From the NCBI GenBank assembly GCA_017520425.1, contig JAFXFO010000031.1, forward strand, positions 62,001 through 126,000: 64,000 bases of DNA. Direction: 5' to 3'. Positions 17,765 through 27,500 of the stretch are shown in pieces. The notes beneath the pieces are model-generated. The model saw only the letters and a program-made list of their open reading frames with translations, did no database searches and was not told where the DNA came from. Source of the stretch: Lachnospiraceae bacterium (GTDB lineage Bacteria > Bacillota > Clostridia > Lachnospirales > Lachnospiraceae). A program made the position numbers and the translations under genes. Position 1 is the stretch's first letter. Each line of letters starts with the position of its first letter.

Positions 17765-19438
17765 TTATTCCGGTAATCTGACATATTGACCGGCCTCAAC
17801 AGGTTTAGTTGAGGTAGTAATCACAAACTCATATCCGGATACGGTTCCGGTTATGGCTGACTGGGTATCATCCGATGCTACCACATCCACATCCGCTCTC
17901 CTGGCTATATATCGTGTTCCAATCGGTGAACTCTTAGATTCCACTATCAAGATAAATTTACCATTATTATCTTCTCTAATGGCACTGTTAGGTACCACCA
18001 TCTCGTAGTAACCACCGGCACGCTGCGGTATAGCCACATTAACTGACTGATTGGGAACTACATTTTCGCCGCTTACGTTAAATACCAGGATTCTGTTCTG
18101 TCCCGGATTGGCAGTATCCGGTCTGATGCTGCTGAGTACAATCTTCATATCATCATATCTCCAGGAGTTCACCACCTCTGCCACATCACCTACATTTACC
18201 TTCTTCGCCTGCTCGGTGGTTACGGAAAAGCTTAAGGTATATCCGTCACCTTCCGGTTGCATGGTGAATACGATACCATCCTCAGGGGTATCCAGTCCGG
18301 ACTTCACATTTACGGAAGAAATGGTTCCGGAAATAGGTGCTATTACTTCACTGCCTTCAGTTAAGGCCTCTAATTCCTTTACCTTCTTCTTCGCTTTATT
18401 CACTTTATCATTTAAATTTCCTAAATTTATTTCATCAGAAATATTCTTTACCAATTCATCCAATTGTGCCTGCTTGGCAGTAAGCACCTCCGTCTTTTGG
18501 TCTAATACCTTCTGGGCATTGTTCTGCTCTACCTGAAGTAAAGCCAGCTGTCTTTCTAAATTCGCAATACTTGCATCCGTATTGCCGGTTGCCTTCTTAT
18601 CATCTAATACCTTCTGTGCCTTTTCACAATTTAATGAAGCGGTATCAAAAGCAGCTTGTGCATCAATTAACTGCTGATTGGCCTCCTGTTTCTGTTGCTC
18701 TAAGGCCTCCAACGCTACAGCATCTCCGCTGCTGACAGACATCTGCTGGCTAATCTGTGCTTCGATGGTCTGCAGCTTATTTTGTGCTTCCGTCAATGCA
18801 AATCTCGCATTTTCCATAGCTGTTTTAGCATTATTATAAGCCGTCTGTTCGTTGGTTGTATCCACGATTCCGGTATTGGTTAAGGTAATCTGTAGTGTGA
18901 TGGCATCTACCTTGTCCTTCCACTCCTTCACCTTTGCTTCTGCTGCATCCGATTCTGCTTCAGCTACGGTTATTTCATTCTTAACCGCAATAATTTTATT
19001 CTTATAATTTTGCATGGAATCGGTGCTTCCTGCACTGTTCATAATAGTACTGTCGACTGTTCCGGTCAAAAGAGCCATCTCAAACTCTGCCTCTGCCATA
19101 GCCAACTCATCCTTTGCAGCTTCCAGTTCCTCACTGTCTTCTCCGGAGAACACACACAGCACCTGTCCCTTTTCTACCGTGTCGCCTTGGCGCACTTCCA
19201 CAGACTCCACCTTGCGGACTCCTTCAATTTTCACACTGTAAGGGTCACCGCTTTCAATGGTACCATACCCTCTGATTTTAGCCGTAATATTCCCCGGCTG
19301 TATGTACTGGGCTGCCACCTCCGGCAGTGAATAATTCATTATGGTATTAGAAAAGAATGTCAATACCAGTAATATCACCAAAAAGATGATTGCCAGTGTT
19401 TTAATCCATTCCCTTCTCTTGTTTGCTTTTTCGTTCAT
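17765..19438 (-). CDS. HlyD/RND-type membrane-fusion adaptor with long coiled-coil hairpin
   Basis: 557 residues: N-terminal membrane anchor (about 12-34), first half of a lipoyl-like hairpin (GTIESGDPYSVKIEG... VRQGDTVEKGQVL), then about 250 residues of alternating heptads (about 100-355; e.g. LERQLALLQVEQNNAQKVLDQK) forming an antiparallel coil, the returning lipoyl half (SEVIAPISGTISSVNVKSG) and beta-barrel domains. This is the MacA/HlyD adaptor layout, which in Gram-positives links a membrane transporter to the cell wall space. It precedes the MacB-core-like gene and follows the sugar-type permease. Confidence 0.88.
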   Translation of the reverse strand: MNEKANKRREWIKTLAIIFLVILLVLTFFSNTIMNYSLPEVAAQYIQPGNITAKIRGYGTIESGDPYSVKIEGVRKVESVEVRQGDTVEKGQVLCVFSGEDSEELEAAKDELAMAEAEFEMALLTGTVDSTIMNSAGSTDSMQNYKNKIIAVKNEITVAEAESDAAEAKVKEWKDKVDAITLQITLTNTGIVDTTNEQTAYNNAKTAMENARFALTEAQNKLQTIEAQISQQMSVSSGDAVALEALEQQKQEANQQLIDAQAAFDTASLNCEKAQKVLDDKKATGNTDASIANLERQLALLQVEQNNAQKVLDQKTEVLTAKQAQLDELVKNISDEINLGNLNDKVNKAKKKVKELEALTEGSEVIAPISGTISSVNVKSGLDTPEDGIVFTMQPEGDGYTLSFSVTTEQAKKVNVGDVAEVVNSWRYDDMKIVLSSIRPDTANPGQNRILVFNVSGENVVPNQSVNVAIPQRAGGYYEMVVPNSAIREDNNGKFILIVESKSSPIGTRYIARRADVDVVASDDTQSAITGTVSGYEFVITTSTKPVEAGQYVRLPE

Positions 19439-19497
19439 GTTTTTTCTCCTACATCTCTACTATTCTTATGGTAAACTGATTCCGGTTATTCCTAAAG

Positions 19498-20445
19498 CTA
19501 TCCTTTGATACCGCCCTGATAGGTGATACCGTCCACCAGATACTCCTCGCCGTACAAAAATACCAGTAGGCTGGGCACCATATAAATGGTTGCCACTGCA
19601 AACGCCAGTCCCACTTCCCCGCTGTTTATCTTACTTAAGAATACAGACAACGGATGGGTTTCCGGGTCTGACAATAAAATCAAGGGCTGTTCCACCATAT
19701 TCCAATAATCAATAAATACCAATATGGCCGCTGAAGCGATTGCTCCCTTACACAAAGGAAGACATACCAGTCTGAATATCCCCCATTCTCCGGCACCATC
19801 AATCTGTGCCGCTTCTATCACTGATGTGGGGATACGTTTCATAAACTTGGTCAACAAATATACGGCAAAGGGGGAAAAGATACCCGGCAGCCAGATGGCC
19901 CATTTGGTATCCAGTATTTTCAACCAGTCCGATACCAGATAGTTTGGTACCAAGGTAACCTGATAAGGCATCAGCATCAATATAATATACAGGAAGAACA
20001 CGATTTGTCGTAATTTTCCTTCGTATCTGGCGAATCCATAAGATGCCAGTGCTGCTACTACAAGCTGAAATACCACTATAGGTCCCACCAATATTACGGA
20101 GTTCCAAAACTTCAACAAATAATCCGGACTCTTAAACAACACTGTTGTATACTGGCTAAAGGAAACCATATCCGGTATAAACTTCAGATTCACCTTCTCT
20201 GCGATAAAAACCTTGCCGCCGGTCTCTGAGGTGGCAAATACAGAACCATAGTTTGCGGATATTTCCGTGGCTGACATAAAGGAATTGCTGATAGTCAGTA
20301 TAATGGGTGCCAAAAACAGAAAGGCAAAAAAGGCTGCAATCAGTGTTCCTATGCAAATACGTATCTTCTGTCGGATATTTCTGCGTACTGCTTTGCGATG
20401 GGCTTTTTTTTCGAATTGGACATTGGTCTGAATCTTCTTTTTCAT
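19498..20445 (-). CDS. ABC transporter permease, MalG type
   Basis: Inner-membrane half of a carbohydrate-type ABC importer. 315 residues with six predicted helices and a canonical EAA loop (IEAAQIDGAGEWGIFRLVCLPL), which docks on the ATPase. The start overlaps the stop of the preceding permease by four bases (ATGA). An insert of about 60 residues lies between TM1 and TM2 (FMSATEISANYGSVFAT...). No ATPase gene is present here; Firmicutes often use a shared MsmX-type ATPase for such permeases. Confidence 0.92.
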   Translation of the reverse strand: MKKKIQTNVQFEKKAHRKAVRRNIRQKIRICIGTLIAAFFAFLFLAPIILTISNSFMSATEISANYGSVFATSETGGKVFIAEKVNLKFIPDMVSFSQYTTVLFKSPDYLLKFWNSVILVGPIVVFQLVVAALASYGFARYEGKLRQIVFFLYIILMLMPYQVTLVPNYLVSDWLKILDTKWAIWLPGIFSPFAVYLLTKFMKRIPTSVIEAAQIDGAGEWGIFRLVCLPLCKGAIASAAILVFIDYWNMVEQPLILLSDPETHPLSVFLSKINSGEVGLAFAVATIYMVPSLLVFLYGEEYLVDGITYQGGIKG

Positions 20446-21353
20446 CCTTCCACATCCTTTCCGAAATACTTCTCCGTCAGGAAAAGGACTCCTATAATTA
20501 CTACCATCACCGCTGACATGAGTACCGCCGCAGAAGAAAGCTTCTGATAATCCAGCTTCTTAAACATATTGTTCATAAAATGCTGCAGCATATATATGGT
20601 ATCATAGGGATAGTCTGTGGTCAGCATATACACCTCTCTGAACACCTTAAAGGAGTTGATTAGGGACATAATCGTTACAAACAAAAAGGTGGAGGACAGG
20701 TATCTGACCTTTATGTAAAAGAAGGTTTGTAAGGCATTGGCACTTTCCAGCCTCGCCACCTCCAAAATATCCTTTGGAATACTGGCCAGTGCGGCCATAA
20801 ATAAAATCATATTGTAGCCCAGGTTCTTCCATAGGAACAATATTACGATTACCACATGGGAATACTGGGATTTTAACCAGTCGATTTTATCCACACCAAA
20901 ATGCGCCAGCAGGTCATTTACCGCACCATTATAGCTGAACAGTACCTGCCATATCAGTACCACCGATGCCACCGGCACCATCATAGGACTTAGGAAAAAG
21001 GTTCGGAACTGGCTGCGAAAAGGCAGCTTTGCTTCCAGCATGATGGCAAGCAGCAGAGATAATAAAACTGCCAAGGGTACTGCCACTATGGAAAATCGAA
21101 AAGTATTGGTAACCGCCCTCTTAAATGCATTATTAGCTAATACCACTTTGTAATTTTCTATTCCCACAAAGTTTTTGGCGATGGGATTGTCTACCATGGA
21201 GTAAAAAATCACCACCAGAAAGGGAATCACAAAAAATACCAGAACGCCAAGAAAACTTGGGGCTATAAATAACCCCGAGCTTCTCTTGACCTTCCTTATT
21301 CTTTTATTTTTCTTATGGAGTTTTTTCTTCTGAATGCCCTTTTGTTCTTCCAA
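20442..21353 (-). CDS. ABC transporter permease, MalF type, with a weak EAA loop
   Basis: 303 residues, six predicted helices, partner of the MalG-type permease. The EAA loop reads LEVARLESANALQTFFYIKVRYL: the conserved D, G and LP of the family are replaced, so ATPase coupling may be altered. The reading frame starts with TTG at 21353 behind AAGGAGGAAGGAAGG; no ATG lies near. A strongly basic N-terminal tail (KKKLHKKNKRIRKVKR) precedes TM1. It is 15 bases after the lipoprotein gene upstream. Confidence 0.9.
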   Translation of the reverse strand: MEEQKGIQKKKLHKKNKRIRKVKRSSGLFIAPSFLGVLVFFVIPFLVVIFYSMVDNPIAKNFVGIENYKVVLANNAFKRAVTNTFRFSIVAVPLAVLLSLLLAIMLEAKLPFRSQFRTFFLSPMMVPVASVVLIWQVLFSYNGAVNDLLAHFGVDKIDWLKSQYSHVVIVILFLWKNLGYNMILFMAALASIPKDILEVARLESANALQTFFYIKVRYLSSTFLFVTIMSLINSFKVFREVYMLTTDYPYDTIYMLQHFMNNMFKKLDYQKLSSAAVLMSAVMVVIIGVLFLTEKYFGKDVEG

Positions 21354-21368
21354 GGCCTTCCTTCCTCC

Positions 21369-23693
21369 TTAACTGTTTTCACTTAAAAATATAGATACAC
21401 GGCTTTGAATGATATCCGCAACCTCCTTGGCCGACTTCTGCCCGTTAAAGTAAGCTGCTGTCTCCTCTTGGATGATTCCATAAATCTCTTCATCGTTCTC
21501 AAAGACCGGCTTTGCTGCGGCAATCAATGCTTTTACTGCATCAATTTCCTCTTGGGTAGCTGCATAAATCGTTGCCTCCCAGTTATTACCATAGCCCCAG
21601 GTAGTTTTCGGGTACTCTATGAGATTACCTTCTGCATCCTTCTTATACTCGCCGTTTGCATCCTTCTCATATGTTGGCGTCATATCCTCTTTAAAGCGTT
21701 CCTCCAGCTCATCCAGACGGGTGGATAAACCACCATAATTCATCCTTTGCTTCCCGTCATACTCCAGAAAGGATTCCATAAATTTCCATGCCGCATCTTT
21801 ATGGGTGCTTTTGGTTGTTATACCATACATACCGTTACCATTAAAGTATACGCCAAGACTGCCATCCACGGTAGGATAACCGATGCAGGTAGCCTCTTCT
21901 TCCATCATCAAATGATACATCTGATAGCTTTGTACATCCATGAGACCTAAGTCCAGTAGGAGTATCTCATTCTCCTGTATCAGCTCCGGTAAATCCTTGG
22001 TATAATCTGCATCCAAATCATAGGTATTGGCATACTCCAAAAGCTTAATAAACTCAGGGCTGTTAAAGCTACAGGTCCCCGCCTCTATGTCAATAAACGC
22101 ATCCCTGTTAAAACGTAAAAACTGTGCTAATACCGATTCCTTCGTGGAATAAGCCATCAAATCCGAATCCGGATACTTAAGCGACAGCTGCATTAAATCC
22201 TCTATTGTACAGCCTTCCTTCTCGCCTACCATGGATTTTTTACCCAATAAGGTGTAGACATTCATGCTACGTGGAATAGTCACCAATGTACCATCAAAAG
22301 TATAACCGTTTAACGCACTTGGTACAAAATCCTCCCGCTTTATGACCGTACTCTTCTCTAAATAAGGATTTAAGTCCTCAAATACTCCCTTAGCTGCCAG
22401 ATTCGGCACATTCACATTCATCAAATCAATAATATCCGGAGGATTGTCACTGATTATATCCATACTCATGGCCGTAACAGCATTGTTATATGTATCCTCC
22501 GTCCACTGTACTGTATCATCAACGTAGGATTTATATATCATCTTGTAGGAAGGATTTGATTTGTTAAATTCCAAAATCGCTCTCTGTATCATCTGGTCGC
22601 CATCATACATGGTAGCAAATACAATGGTTTCCTTCTCCGGAATCTCAGAAGCTTTGGTCTTCGTCAGTTTCACCAGTTCTTTGGTGCCATTGCTCCAGTC
22701 CTCATAATAAAGCAGGAAATCCCCATTGGGTAATGCCAGATAATCACTCACAAAATCCGCAGTTACATAACTGTCCAACCAATCCAGAATGGGCGTAGCC
22801 ACACCGGTGGTTAAATCATATTCATAGAGGTACTTATCGCCGGGCATGTATAACTTACCCTCCGGTCCTGCCACCACATTTCCGTTCATATTGGGAAGAT
22901 CCTTTAAAGCGGCACCCAGAGTATACTTTTCGGTATCCACCTCAACCATTTCCATACCGGGAGCCATATTACTGTACTTGGTGAAGAATACCCTGCCGTC
23001 CGCTGTGGAAAATATCCTGTTTATATAATCCGCATTGGTGGGAATACTATTCTCCGGAGTGCCATCCGCACCAATCACATAAATCACATCATTGGAATTT
23101 GCAATCAGCTTTCCGTCCTTACCTGCTACTATGTAGGAAAGATAGGAATTATTTTCATCCACATACATATCCTTTAAGTCAGACTGATAGACCAAATTCA
23201 TATCCTTATCATACTTAATCAGAATATCCTTGCAATCATCAGGACCGATTTCCTTACCCTCTTCATAGGGTGGCGTCAGAAAATACACCAGATAAAGATT
23301 GCCCTCTTCATCCATCTCCATGGCTGAAAGATATTTCACATACCCTTCTTCTTCAAATACCGGAAGTTCCACCTGTTCCGCCTTAGAAACATCGTTAATA
23401 TCCATTACCATTAATTGGGTTTCGGTAATCTCTTTCTCCGGAATATACTTATTCAATGTATAATACAATTTATCCCCGTGAAATACTGTATTTCCCACAT
23501 AAGCATTTTCATCCGTATTCTTTAAAGAATAGAATGTGGGCACATACACATATTCTCCACTAAGTGTCGGGGTGGTACTATCCACACTTACTTTAGACTC
23601 CCCGGTTTCTGTTTTTTTGTCTCCGCAGGCTGTTACTCCCAACAGTAATAAAGCAGATAAACAAATTGATAATAATCTTTTTTTCTTACTCAT
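21369..23693 (-). CDS. Lipoprotein: apparent beta-propeller fused to an ABC solute-binding domain (copy 2)
   Basis: 774 residues, first gene of the cluster. Lipobox VTAC with Cys23. Residues about 50-345 hold repeated propeller-like blades (MDEEGNLYLVYF, TADGRVFFTKY, GPEGKLYMPGDKYLYEYDL, LPNGDFLLYYED). The solute-binding domain starts near 355 (ETIVFATMYDGDQMIQRAILEFNK) and includes DIIDLMNVN and DAAWKFMESFL. The end (EETAAYFNGQKSAKEVADIIQSRVSIF) is clearly related to the protein at 14146-16629, so the two are paralogues within one operon. Promoter region with repeated TTAAGA sites upstream. Ligand unknown. Confidence 0.83.
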   Translation of the reverse strand: MSKKKRLLSICLSALLLLGVTACGDKKTETGESKVSVDSTTPTLSGEYVYVPTFYSLKNTDENAYVGNTVFHGDKLYYTLNKYIPEKEITETQLMVMDINDVSKAEQVELPVFEEEGYVKYLSAMEMDEEGNLYLVYFLTPPYEEGKEIGPDDCKDILIKYDKDMNLVYQSDLKDMYVDENNSYLSYIVAGKDGKLIANSNDVIYVIGADGTPENSIPTNADYINRIFSTADGRVFFTKYSNMAPGMEMVEVDTEKYTLGAALKDLPNMNGNVVAGPEGKLYMPGDKYLYEYDLTTGVATPILDWLDSYVTADFVSDYLALPNGDFLLYYEDWSNGTKELVKLTKTKASEIPEKETIVFATMYDGDQMIQRAILEFNKSNPSYKMIYKSYVDDTVQWTEDTYNNAVTAMSMDIISDNPPDIIDLMNVNVPNLAAKGVFEDLNPYLEKSTVIKREDFVPSALNGYTFDGTLVTIPRSMNVYTLLGKKSMVGEKEGCTIEDLMQLSLKYPDSDLMAYSTKESVLAQFLRFNRDAFIDIEAGTCSFNSPEFIKLLEYANTYDLDADYTKDLPELIQENEILLLDLGLMDVQSYQMYHLMMEEEATCIGYPTVDGSLGVYFNGNGMYGITTKSTHKDAAWKFMESFLEYDGKQRMNYGGLSTRLDELEERFKEDMTPTYEKDANGEYKKDAEGNLIEYPKTTWGYGNNWEATIYAATQEEIDAVKALIAAAKPVFENDEEIYGIIQEETAAYFNGQKSAKEVADIIQSRVSIFLSENS

Positions 23694-23718
23694 CTTCTAA
23701 ATCTCCCTCATGCTATAT

Positions 23719-23845
23719 AGTATACTACAAACCATTGAAATAATCATCTTAAGAATTTCTTAAGAGATTACTCCTAATGACTTGCATTCATTATACTATA
23801 GTTTTCTCCCTAAGAGTTTTAAGAAGCCTTTAAGATTCTTTAAGA
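23719..23845 (-). promoter_or_regulatory. Two promoters under an array of TCTTAA half-sites
   Basis: Minus strand: -10 TATAAT at 23795-23790 and -10 TATACT at 23724-23719, neither with a recognisable -35. Upstream of the first lie four half-sites (plus strand TTAAGA at 23840, 23830 and 23819; CTAAGA at 23810), spaced 10, 11 and 9 bases. Upstream of the second lie two (23760 and 23749), spaced 11. Direct repeats with one-turn spacing and missing -35 boxes are typical of OmpR/PhoB-class response-regulator activation. No two-component genes are in the window. Confidence 0.65.
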
Positions 23846-23862
23846 TTTTATTATGATTGCAC

Positions 23863-24540
23863 TTATTCCTTTCCTATTTTTTCGCTATTTAACACACAAA
23901 GCATCATCCCCAACACCACAACGCATAAGGACAAACCTGCTCCTACTGCAAATGCTGCATTACTATCCGGCATGGATGCTGCCACAGACTGCCACACAAA
24001 GGTGGAAAGGAAATTATGAAGCATATGCGCCAGAATAGGTGCAAAAATACTTTCATATTGAAACATCAGGTAACCCAGAACCAAGCCCACTACAAAAGCA
24101 TATCCGCCCTGTATGAAATTCACATGGTAAACTCCGAAAAAAACAGCTTGTATCAGATTGGCAATCCAGAATGTTTTTCGTTTACCAAATCGCCCCTCAA
24201 ATATTTTCTGTAAATAGTAAAACATAATCCCGCGAAACATTAATTCTTCGGCAATGGGGGCAAATAATAAACTAAATAAGGTTGGAATCAGCTCAACACC
24301 ATATCCGGCGTTGTCCATCATGATTTCAAATTCTGCCACAATACTATCCGGCAACACAGTGGTCACAATAGGCAATTGGAAGTTCACAAAAAAACACATG
24401 CCTGTGGCAATCATACCAATCGCCAGTACATTCACCGGTTGCAATACTTCTCTTACCCGTTTTTTTCTATCGCCGCCCTTTATACAGGCATAATCATACC
24501 ATACCGCAAAAAGTAACACTTCCAATACAAATAAAATCAT
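23863..24540 (-). CDS. CPBP-family intramembrane protease
   Basis: About 225 residues, multi-spanning. Carries the CPBP/Abi motifs: EELMFRG (motif 1), FGVYHVNF (motif 2) and HMLHNFLSTF (motif 3), which form the glutamate/histidine active site. In Gram-positives these proteins act as CAAX-type proteases, bacteriocin self-immunity or regulators. A GTG at 24552 opens the frame, but GAGGAAG lies correctly before the ATG at 24540. The gene follows the FtsX-type permease almost directly, so it is probably part of the same operon. Confidence 0.9.
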   Translation of the reverse strand: MILFVLEVLLFAVWYDYACIKGGDRKKRVREVLQPVNVLAIGMIATGMCFFVNFQLPIVTTVLPDSIVAEFEIMMDNAGYGVELIPTLFSLLFAPIAEELMFRGIMFYYLQKIFEGRFGKRKTFWIANLIQAVFFGVYHVNFIQGGYAFVVGLVLGYLMFQYESIFAPILAHMLHNFLSTFVWQSVAASMPDSNAAFAVGAGLSLCVVVLGMMLCVLNSEKIGKE

Positions 24541-24555
24541 AATCTTCCTCACAAA

Positions 24556-27500
24556 TTAATCCACTGACTTTAAGGATTCTGTCATACTTATTTTTTCCAG
24601 CTTTCCTTCCATCAGTTTATTTACACATAAAGCAAAGAATAATGTCAACAGCACACTATACAAATAGCTTAAACCATTGATTCGGATATCAAAGCACACC
24701 ATATCTATCTGGATGCATTCCATAATAAAGGTATGCAATATTTTGCCCAGTCCCAAACCAACCAAGGCACCTACGAATGCCAACATTATATTCTCTCGAA
24801 ATACATAGGTTGCCGTTTCTTTCTTATAAAAGCCCAGTACCTTGATGGTGGCAATCTCACGGATACGCTCGGTAATATTAATATTGGTCAGATTATATAT
24901 AACGATAAATGCCAATGCGGCAGCGCATACCAGAACCAATATTACAATATAATCCAGAGTAGACATCATCACCTCGAAACGCTGGCGCTCCACCTCGTTA
25001 ATCGTAACCGATGTGACAGTATCCAACTTCATCAAATCCGCTGACAGTTGGTGCATATCAGTACCTTCCTTTACATTCAGATAAAGGTTTTTGTATTCCG
25101 GCTTTTCACCTAGCTGTGCATCATAGGTCTGCGGATTCACATAAAGATAATTTCCTACAAAGTTTTGCATAATACCGCTTACAGTAACCTTAAACTCACG
25201 GTAGTCTTCATCTCTAAGGGTTATCTCATCCCCAATCTCTATCTCAAACCGGTCAGCCATCTTATAGGTGATAACAGCCTCTCCCAAGGCCGGCATGGAA
25301 ATAGTTTCACCACCCATGGTATGCATATCGATAAAGTGTTCAAATCCATCCTGCTTTTCAAATACAATCAGAGAAATATCCTTCGTCATATCTTCTGCTA
25401 CCAATTCCATGGAACTTTCCTGAATGAATCCGTATTCAGAAACAGCATCTCCCAAACAGATCTCCATCTCTTTCAGTTGTTCTTCTTCCATGGCATCCTT
25501 AGTCATGACGCTCATATCAAAGACCTGTATTTCTTCATATTGCATCTTCATCACATCAGCAATGGAATCCTTGATACCAAAAGCAGCCAGCACCAGTGCT
25601 GCACAGCCGCTGATTCCAAGCACCATCATAAAGAAACGCTTTTTATAACGGAACACATTTCTTATGGATACCTTTTGCAGAAATTTTAAACGGTTCCAGA
25701 TTAAAGGAATCCGTTCCAGCAAAATACGCTTTCCTGCCTGAGGTGTCTTGGGGCGCATTAACTGTGCCGCCATTTCGTTTAATTCGCGACGGCAGGAATA
25801 CCATGTGGTTCCAACGGAACACAACAGGGATACAGCCAGTGAAATACACGCCAGCTTCCACTCAAACACAATGGAAAGTCCTCCCAGGTCATACATCATG
25901 CCGTAGCATTCCCAAATCACAAAGGGAAATAATATAATACCTATCAAATATCCGCCGACACAGCCGATTACAGCCGCACTTCCGCTGTAAAACATATATT
26001 TGCCCATAATTGAACCATAACCGTATCCAAGGGCCTTTAAGGTACCAATCTGGGTTCTCTGCTCTTCAATCATACGGCTCATGGTAGTCATACATACCAA
26101 AGCTGCTACCAGGAAGAAAAATACAGGAAATACCGTTGATACATTTTCTACAATATCACTGTCGCTTTGAAAGAGAACATATCCCATATTAGTGTCTCTG
26201 CCCAACAAGTACTGCTGAGGCATCTCGATTTCTTCCAGTTCTTCTTCCCCTTCCTTTATCTTCCGTCGGGCATCCGCAATCTCTTCTTCAAAGGTAATCA
26301 ATCCGTCCTCATATTCCTTTAGGCCGTCCTGATATTCCTTCTCTCCATCCAGAAGCTCCTGCTCCTTTTCTTCCAGCTCCTCTTCACCCTTTGCCAGCTC
26401 CTCCTTGGCTTCTACCAGTTTACGTTTGCCGTCCTCTACTTCCTGTCTCGCAACCAAAATTTCCTTTCGCCCTTCGCTGATTTGCTTTCTTCCATTCTTA
26501 ATTTCTGCCCATGCAGTTTCCAAATCCTTATCACCGGCATCCAACTTCAACTTGCCGTCATTCATTTGTTTCTTGGCATCTTCCAACTGCTTACGACCAT
26601 TCTTTAACTGCTCTTTGGCAGCCTCCACTTGACGTCTGCCTTCCACCAGTTGTTCCCGATTGGCATCCAGCTCCAGCTTACTATCCAGTAAAGTCTGCTT
26701 GGTACGATTCAAAAGCTCTCTTTCTCCATCAATTTGCTCCCGAATATATTCCGGCACAAATCCCATGGTATCCATCCATTCCTGCTCTCGGGCTGTCAGT
26801 GCTGCTTCCTCTTGTTCCACTGCCTCCAAGCCTTCATTTACAAGTGTTTCCATAGTGGCAAATTGTTCTTCTCCGGCGATAAGCTCTGCTTCCTTTTCTG
26901 CCAGTTGCTGTTCTCCTGACACCAGTTGACTTTCCTGGTCAGCAATGGTTGCATTTCCTTCTTCCCATTGTTTTAAGGATTCTGCTAATTCATTGTTGCC
27001 GGCTTCCCACTGTTTGATACCATCCTCCAGTTCTGCTTCTTTCTCCAACAAAAGCTTTTCATTTTTTGCAATGGTTTTTACAGCATCATTTAGTTTCTTT
27101 TCTTCTTTTTCAAGCTTCTCCTTGCCATCCAAAATTTCAGCTTTTGCTTCCTCAATCTGAGTACGTCCGTCTTCTATCTCAATCCGTGCTTCTTCCAGCT
27201 TTAATGCAGCATCTTCCAACTCCTGACGCCCTTTTTCCTCCTCTTTTGCCAGTTCTTGTTTGGCATCCTCCAGCTTTTCTGCACTATCTGCCAGCAGATT
27301 TTCATAGCGGGAGGTACCCAATTCGTCCAGATAAGATTCCCACTCTTGCTTCTTCTCTTCCATATATTCATCATACTCATCTGCATATAAGTGAAAATCC
27401 TGATTCAGCTTTACATACACTTCCGTATACGCATCACTTTGAAACCCTTCCGGCCGCAGATAGACAAATCCACTCACCTTGCCATTGCCTAAAGCAGAGC

